DNA of 16,192 bases from CAZMXI01 sp964570205. GTDB lineage: Bacteria > Planctomycetota > Phycisphaerae > Tepidisphaerales > Tepidisphaeraceae. Positions 12,267 to 16,192 of this stretch are shown here, in pieces. Each line of letters opens with the position of its first letter. The first letter of the stretch is position 1. The DNA lies in assembly GCA_964570205.1 (NCBI GenBank), contig CAZMXI010000115.1, positions 1-16,192 on the forward strand, in the 5' to 3' direction. The notes beneath the pieces are model-generated. The model made no database searches, was not told the DNA's origin, and saw only the letters and a list, made by a program, of their open reading frames with translations. The position numbers and the translations under genes were made by a program.

Positions 12267-15200
12267 CTACTTGCGGATGGTTATGTTCAATGGACGGATG
12301 TCGATCACCTGTTCCGTCTCGACATTAAAGACCATCACGTCAAACCGCGCCAGGACCAGCCCGTTGTCATCAAGCTGCCTTGCCTGCCGATGGCCGGCCC
12401 CGCGCACGGTGAGCAGGTGCCCGACAGGGTCAAATTCCAGCGAATCGCCTTCGAAATTAAGCGTCTTATGGACCACGCGGATGTTTCCTTCCATTCGCAC
12501 CCGCCTGAGGCTGAGCTGGGCGTCGAACAGCCCGCCTTCGTCGGCAGGTCTGGTGGCCGGCTGGACTGACGGGCGCGTGGCAGCCATGGAGCGGGCCTCG
12601 CTGACGGCCTTGGCCGCAGCAGCATTCGACTGGCGTCTCGCGGGCCGCGTGGCCGGATCGGCAACCGGCACCAAGTCCGCGATCAGCCGATCCCCCTGGA
12701 GCAGCACGCGATCCTCCCCCGCCTGGTCGGCGCGGGCGACCCGCACGTTGCCATCCATCGTCATGCGGCTCTCGGCCTGCTCGTAGACCAGGCTCTTCTC
12801 CCACGCGAACGCCGTCTGGCCCCGGCCACTTCGGGGGTCATCGACCGGCTTGCCGGCCTGCCGGCCTTCCGGCGGGCGGTTATCAACGAACATCATCTTC
12901 CCCTCGCACGGAACCACCAGACGCCGCTTGCCTTCGGCAGGCTGGTGGAACTCCATCACCTCGGCCACCGCGTAGAACATCCGCAGCAGATCGCCACGGG
13001 CGTCCATCAGGGTACTTTCGGTCCGCGCGTTGCCCTCCAGTCGCACGGTTTTCATCACACGCGAGCCCAGCACATCCAGGTCTTTTCTTGCGGTCTTTTC
13101 GGGCGCGGCGCCGGTCGCCTTCGCCACGGGCTGCGTCGCCGGCCGGGTGGTTGTGGTGACAATCGCCTTTGCGGCCCTGGCGATGTTCACCGCGCCATCG
13201 TCGTCGATCGTGACCACCTCGACGTCACCCAGGCACTCAAAGACGTCGCCGCTGCCCACCAGGCCCTTCGTCCACGAGACATCCAGCGGTTCGGCATCCT
13301 TCTGTTTTGGCGCAGCGCGAAGCCTGCCGGCGCCAGCGACCTCGAACTGCTCCAGATCCGGCACGACGCGAATGGTCGGACCGACCAGGTAATCCTCGCC
13401 CGAGGCGATCTTCGCATTCGGCCCGGCAAGCGTGATCGTCTGTCGCCCGTCCTCGATCTCAATCGTGATCTTCTCGCCCTGCGCGAATGCGTCATCGCTG
13501 ACGACGCGCACGCCGCCCGTGGCGATGAGTTTCTCGATTTCGCCGGGCAACGCGCCTTTGCCGGCGTCGCCGGCTTTCGCGGGGCGCGTCGTCGGCTGGC
13601 GCAGCGTGGAATCCAGCCGGCCGGCCGTCAGTTCGCGCTGCGCATCCTTCAGTTGCACGTTGCCGGAAGCGGTGAAACGCCGGGCATACAGCGCCCCATC
13701 CGGCGCCGTGGCCGTCGCCAGGGCCAGCTCGTCGCATTTGATCTTCTGCACATCGGTGTCGCCGCCGGGACCGCTGATTTCGCAATCCACCTGCCCATCG
13801 GCCGACAGCCTGCTGAGCCGGGGCATCCGCGCCGGCCGCGTTGCCGGTCCCTTGCTTTCGCCGATGGGGACTTCGAACGCCAGATTCAGATGCCTCGATG
13901 ACAGCCGCAGTTCCGGATCCGTCACGCGGACCCCGCCCCGCAGGTCCGCCTCTCGAATCACCATGCGCTCCGGATCGTCGCCGTCGAGTTGCAGCGTACA
14001 GCCGTCGGTCCACTCCGCCAGCATGGGTCCTTTCTTCGCCGCGGGCCGCGTCTGGGGTCCGGCCTGGCTGCGGCCGGGCGATTCATCGGCCGGCAGCCTC
14101 ACGCTCCCCCGCCCGGTCAGGATCAGACGATCATCCTTCTGCGAGAAGAGCATCGTCTGGCTCAAGACGCGCGTTCCGCGCGTATCGACCATTTCCACAG
14201 GCGACTCCGGCGTGCCATCCAACAGGGCATCGCCGTCAATCGTCCAGTGAGTCAGCGCGGCGCACCGCAAGGTGGCCATGACGGGCGGCTCGCCTTCTTT
14301 CTGAGCTTTCAGGGCGCGTACCACCTCGACAATCCTGCCCGCGCGCCCCACCAACCTCAGGATCGACTCGCCGGGCGCAATGCGCGCGGGCCTGGGATCA
14401 GGCTGCGGGATCACGGTAAGCGGACCGCTCCACAGAATCTCGATCGGCGGCTCCGTCGGCGCTGAGGCCGGCGTTCTGGCCTTCGACGGGCGCGTCGCCG
14501 CACCGCCCTCGACCACCGCCTTCATGTCCTGATCCTCCGGCAGGAAGTCGATTTGCATCTGGTCGGCCGTCGCCAGCTTCTGTCCTGCCTGAAATACTCT
14601 CACCGCCTCAGTGAACGTGGCACGATAGACCGGCTGGGGCGGCCTGGCCCGCCGCGTCGTCGCGGAGCGCGTCGCAGCCCGGGCGGCATGCGTTGGATCG
14701 GCCGAGGCCAGCATCACCCCGGCCACCGGCCGCGCCGCCGCCCTGGACGGCTTCGCCGCCGTCTTGAAATACTCGCGTGGATTGCGGACCAGCAGCCGCC
14801 GGCCTTTCTCCAGCCGCAGATAATCGATCCTGCCCGCGACCTCGTTGTACTGCAAGTTAAGCCCGCTGCCATCCAGTTCATACTCATCGCCGCGAATCGT
14901 GACGGGCACATTCTCCGCCGCGATACGGCTGCCGCCAGCGTCGTCATAAGCCTCATTGGCGATGCGGAAGGTCTCGTTGTCGAAGGAAACATTGTTGGTC
15001 GTCAGGGTCAGTGTGGGCCTGGCCGCGCCAGGCCGGGGATAGATCAGCAGCGTGACGTTGCGCAGGTCGCCACTCCGTGGCGACTTATTGAACTCCATGC
15101 CTGGCGGAACGTTACGGGCCCGGCTGACCCCTTCCTGCGTGACGACAAGCCCCGTCTCGGCCAGCAGCCGGATCATCTGGCCGTCGCCCATGAAGAACTC

Positions 15201-15491
15201 GGCCTCGGGCTTCTCGACCAGGAGCCGCCCATCCTCGCTCATCCGATAGCCTTTGAAGCGCAACCGGCTGGTGCGCAGCCCATCCTTGTTGTAATGGTCC
15301 ATCCAGGCATCCCGCCCGGGGCCGAAGGGGCCCCCACCGCTCGGCGACGTCGTCGGCGCGGCCGACATGCGTTGCTGTGACCTGGGGGCGACCGGCGCCA
15401 CGGTGCTTTCCGGCGACTGGAGCATCCAGTACACCGCGAACCCCCCCACCACGGCCAGCAGGGCCACGACGAACAGGATGGCTGATCGCAT
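12267..15491 (-). CDS. Giant LptC/LptA (OstA)-like LPS transport protein
   Basis: The 1074-residue product has one N-terminal membrane segment (about 3-24) and a Pro/Ser/Gly-rich linker. An LptC-like region follows (about 75-245), with YELDGSGLNLQYNEVAGRID. The rest holds about nine short beta-rich OstA-like units of the pattern GxVRV...GDxLxxD, for example ASGNVQLKDAQRELTAGRLD (607-626), ATGGVRVVSDDAFAQGEKI (657-675) and RMEGNIRVVHKTLNFEGDSL (999-1018). Disordered linkers with eight Thr-Arg-Pro motifs separate many units. LptC and LptA form the periplasmic bridge that carries LPS to the outer membrane. The ATG at 15491 has GGAG 7 nt upstream and lies 1 nt beyond the kdsD stop. An in-frame TTG six codons earlier is less likely. 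The kdsD neighbour supports the LPS role. The family call is by pattern, not by search. Confidence 0.75.
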   Translation of the reverse strand: MRSAILFVVALLAVVGGFAVYWMLQSPESTVAPVAPRSQQRMSAAPTTSPSGGGPFGPGRDAWMDHYNKDGLRTSRLRFKGYRMSEDGRLLVEKPEAEFFMGDGQMIRLLAETGLVVTQEGVSRARNVPPGMEFNKSPRSGDLRNVTLLIYPRPGAARPTLTLTTNNVSFDNETFRIANEAYDDAGGSRIAAENVPVTIRGDEYELDGSGLNLQYNEVAGRIDYLRLEKGRRLLVRNPREYFKTAAKPSRAAARPVAGVMLASADPTHAARAATRSATTRRARPPQPVYRATFTEAVRVFQAGQKLATADQMQIDFLPEDQDMKAVVEGGAATRPSKARTPASAPTEPPIEILWSGPLTVIPQPDPRPARIAPGESILRLVGRAGRIVEVVRALKAQKEGEPPVMATLRCAALTHWTIDGDALLDGTPESPVEMVDTRGTRVLSQTMLFSQKDDRLILTGRGSVRLPADESPGRSQAGPQTRPAAKKGPMLAEWTDGCTLQLDGDDPERMVIREADLRGGVRVTDPELRLSSRHLNLAFEVPIGESKGPATRPARMPRLSRLSADGQVDCEISGPGGDTDVQKIKCDELALATATAPDGALYARRFTASGNVQLKDAQRELTAGRLDSTLRQPTTRPAKAGDAGKGALPGEIEKLIATGGVRVVSDDAFAQGEKITIEIEDGRQTITLAGPNAKIASGEDYLVGPTIRVVPDLEQFEVAGAGRLRAAPKQKDAEPLDVSWTKGLVGSGDVFECLGDVEVVTIDDDGAVNIARAAKAIVTTTTRPATQPVAKATGAAPEKTARKDLDVLGSRVMKTVRLEGNARTESTLMDARGDLLRMFYAVAEVMEFHQPAEGKRRLVVPCEGKMMFVDNRPPEGRQAGKPVDDPRSGRGQTAFAWEKSLVYEQAESRMTMDGNVRVARADQAGEDRVLLQGDRLIADLVPVADPATRPARRQSNAAAAKAVSEARSMAATRPSVQPATRPADEGGLFDAQLSLRRVRMEGNIRVVHKTLNFEGDSLEFDPVGHLLTVRGAGHRQARQLDDNGLVLARFDVMVFNVETEQVIDIRPLNITIRK

Positions 15492-15492
15492 G

Positions 15493-16192
15493 CTACGTCT
15501 CCGGGCCAACGTCGAATATCTTGAGCACGACGAGGTCCTGCACGTCGATGAGCCCCACGGGGCGGTTCGCCTCGTCCACCACCGGCAGCTCGTCGATGCG
15601 ATACTGCTTCATGATGGCCATGACTTCGCTGGCCAGGTTCTCCATGGTCACCCGCTTGGGGTCTCGCTTCATCACTTCCCGTGCCGGGCGTGTCAACACC
15701 CCAATGTCGCGGTCGGTGATCAGCCTGCGCAGGTCCGAATCGGTGAAGATGCCCGACAAACGCCCGTCGCCATCCACCAGGATCACCGCGCCGCTTCGCC
15801 GCTGGATCGTGGCCGCCTGCTTCAGGACATCAATCAGCGACAGGTTCTCGTCGGCCACGGCCAGGTTCACGCCCGCCTTGAACGTCATCACCTCGCGGGC
15901 CTTGATCAGCTTCCTTCCAAGCTGACCGGCCGGGTGGAAGGTCGCGAAATCCTGTTCGCTGAAGTGGCGCGCCTTCATGACCGACAACGCCAGCGCATCG
16001 CCCAGCGCCAGCATGGCCGTGGTGGTGGCCGAGGGCGCAAGACCCAGCGGGCACGCCTCTTCGATCTTGCCGAGCTGCAGGACCACCTGTGAGTGCTTCG
16101 CCAGGGAATTGGATGCGCTCTCGGTAATGGAGATCACCGGGTGCCCCAGCTTGCGGACAACGTTCAGCAGACGGAGGATTTCGTCGCTCTCG
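15493..16192 (-). CDS. kdsD: Arabinose-5-phosphate isomerase, 3' part
   Basis: This enzyme converts ribulose 5-phosphate to arabinose 5-phosphate, the first step of Kdo synthesis for LPS. The C-terminal 232 residues are present and the N-terminal SIS region is beyond the window edge. Visible are the end of the sugar-isomerase (SIS) domain with EACPLGLAPSATTTAMLALG and the FHPAGQLGRKL segment. The Glu of EEACPLG and the His of FHPAG match residues reported as important in E. coli KdsD. Two CBS domains follow (GIFTDSDLRRLI and VGLIDVQDLVVL mark them). The stop is 1 nt from the next gene's ATG. GutQ-like paralogues share this architecture, but the lptC-like neighbour favours KdsD. Confidence 0.93.
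   Translation of the reverse strand, partial: ESDEILRLLNVVRKLGHPVISITESASNSLAKHSQVVLQLGKIEEACPLGLAPSATTTAMLALGDALALSVMKARHFSEQDFATFHPAGQLGRKLIKAREVMTFKAGVNLAVADENLSLIDVLKQAATIQRRSGAVILVDGDGRLSGIFTDSDLRRLITDRDIGVLTRPAREVMKRDPKRVTMENLASEVMAIMKQYRIDELPVVDEANRPVGLIDVQDLVVLKIFDVGPET

Overview
The window is a stretch of a GC-rich bacterial genome in which every convincing gene lies on the minus strand, so transcription runs from high to low coordinates. The lineage is most likely Planctomycetota, possibly class Phycisphaerae. The grounds are high GC, Thr-Arg-Pro-Ala rich linkers in exported proteins, a prenyltransferase/squalene-oxidase-repeat lipoprotein, and a very large LptC/OstA-like protein. 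This placement rests on sequence flavour and is not a search result.

Region 1 (16192 to 9526) is an envelope gene cluster. It contains the 3' part of kdsD (arabinose-5-phosphate isomerase, Kdo branch of LPS synthesis), a 1074-residue membrane-anchored protein that looks like LptC followed by many LptA/OstA-like units, a secreted HlyD-type periplasmic adaptor, and a lipoprotein with prenyltransferase/squalene-oxidase repeats. kdsD and the lptC-like gene are 1 nt apart. The adaptor and lipoprotein genes overlap by 4 nt (ATGA). The kdsD-lptC-lptA neighbourhood matches the classical enterobacterial LPS-transport cluster, here apparently condensed into one long polypeptide.

Region 2 (about 9491 to 1) is the S10-spc ribosomal protein operon in canonical order: rpsJ, rplC, rplD, rplW, rplB, rpsS, rplV, rpsC, rplP, rpmC, rpsQ, rplN, rplX, rplE, rpsN, rpsH, rplF, rplR and the 5' part of rpsE. 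A good sigma-70 type promoter (TTGACA, 16 nt, TAGACT) lies before rpsJ. A terminator-like hairpin and a structured 198-nt stretch separate rpsJ from rplC.

The coding order is ordinary. The unusual parts are between and at the ends of the genes: two near-identical modules of heptanucleotide repeats plus a 12-bp palindrome before rplD and rplP, a related heptad array before rplX, several strong hairpins in the gaps, a long RGG-containing N-terminal extension on S5, and a charged 47-residue extension on L5.

No gap exceeds 200 nt. I saw no RNA genes, mobile elements or CRISPR arrays.
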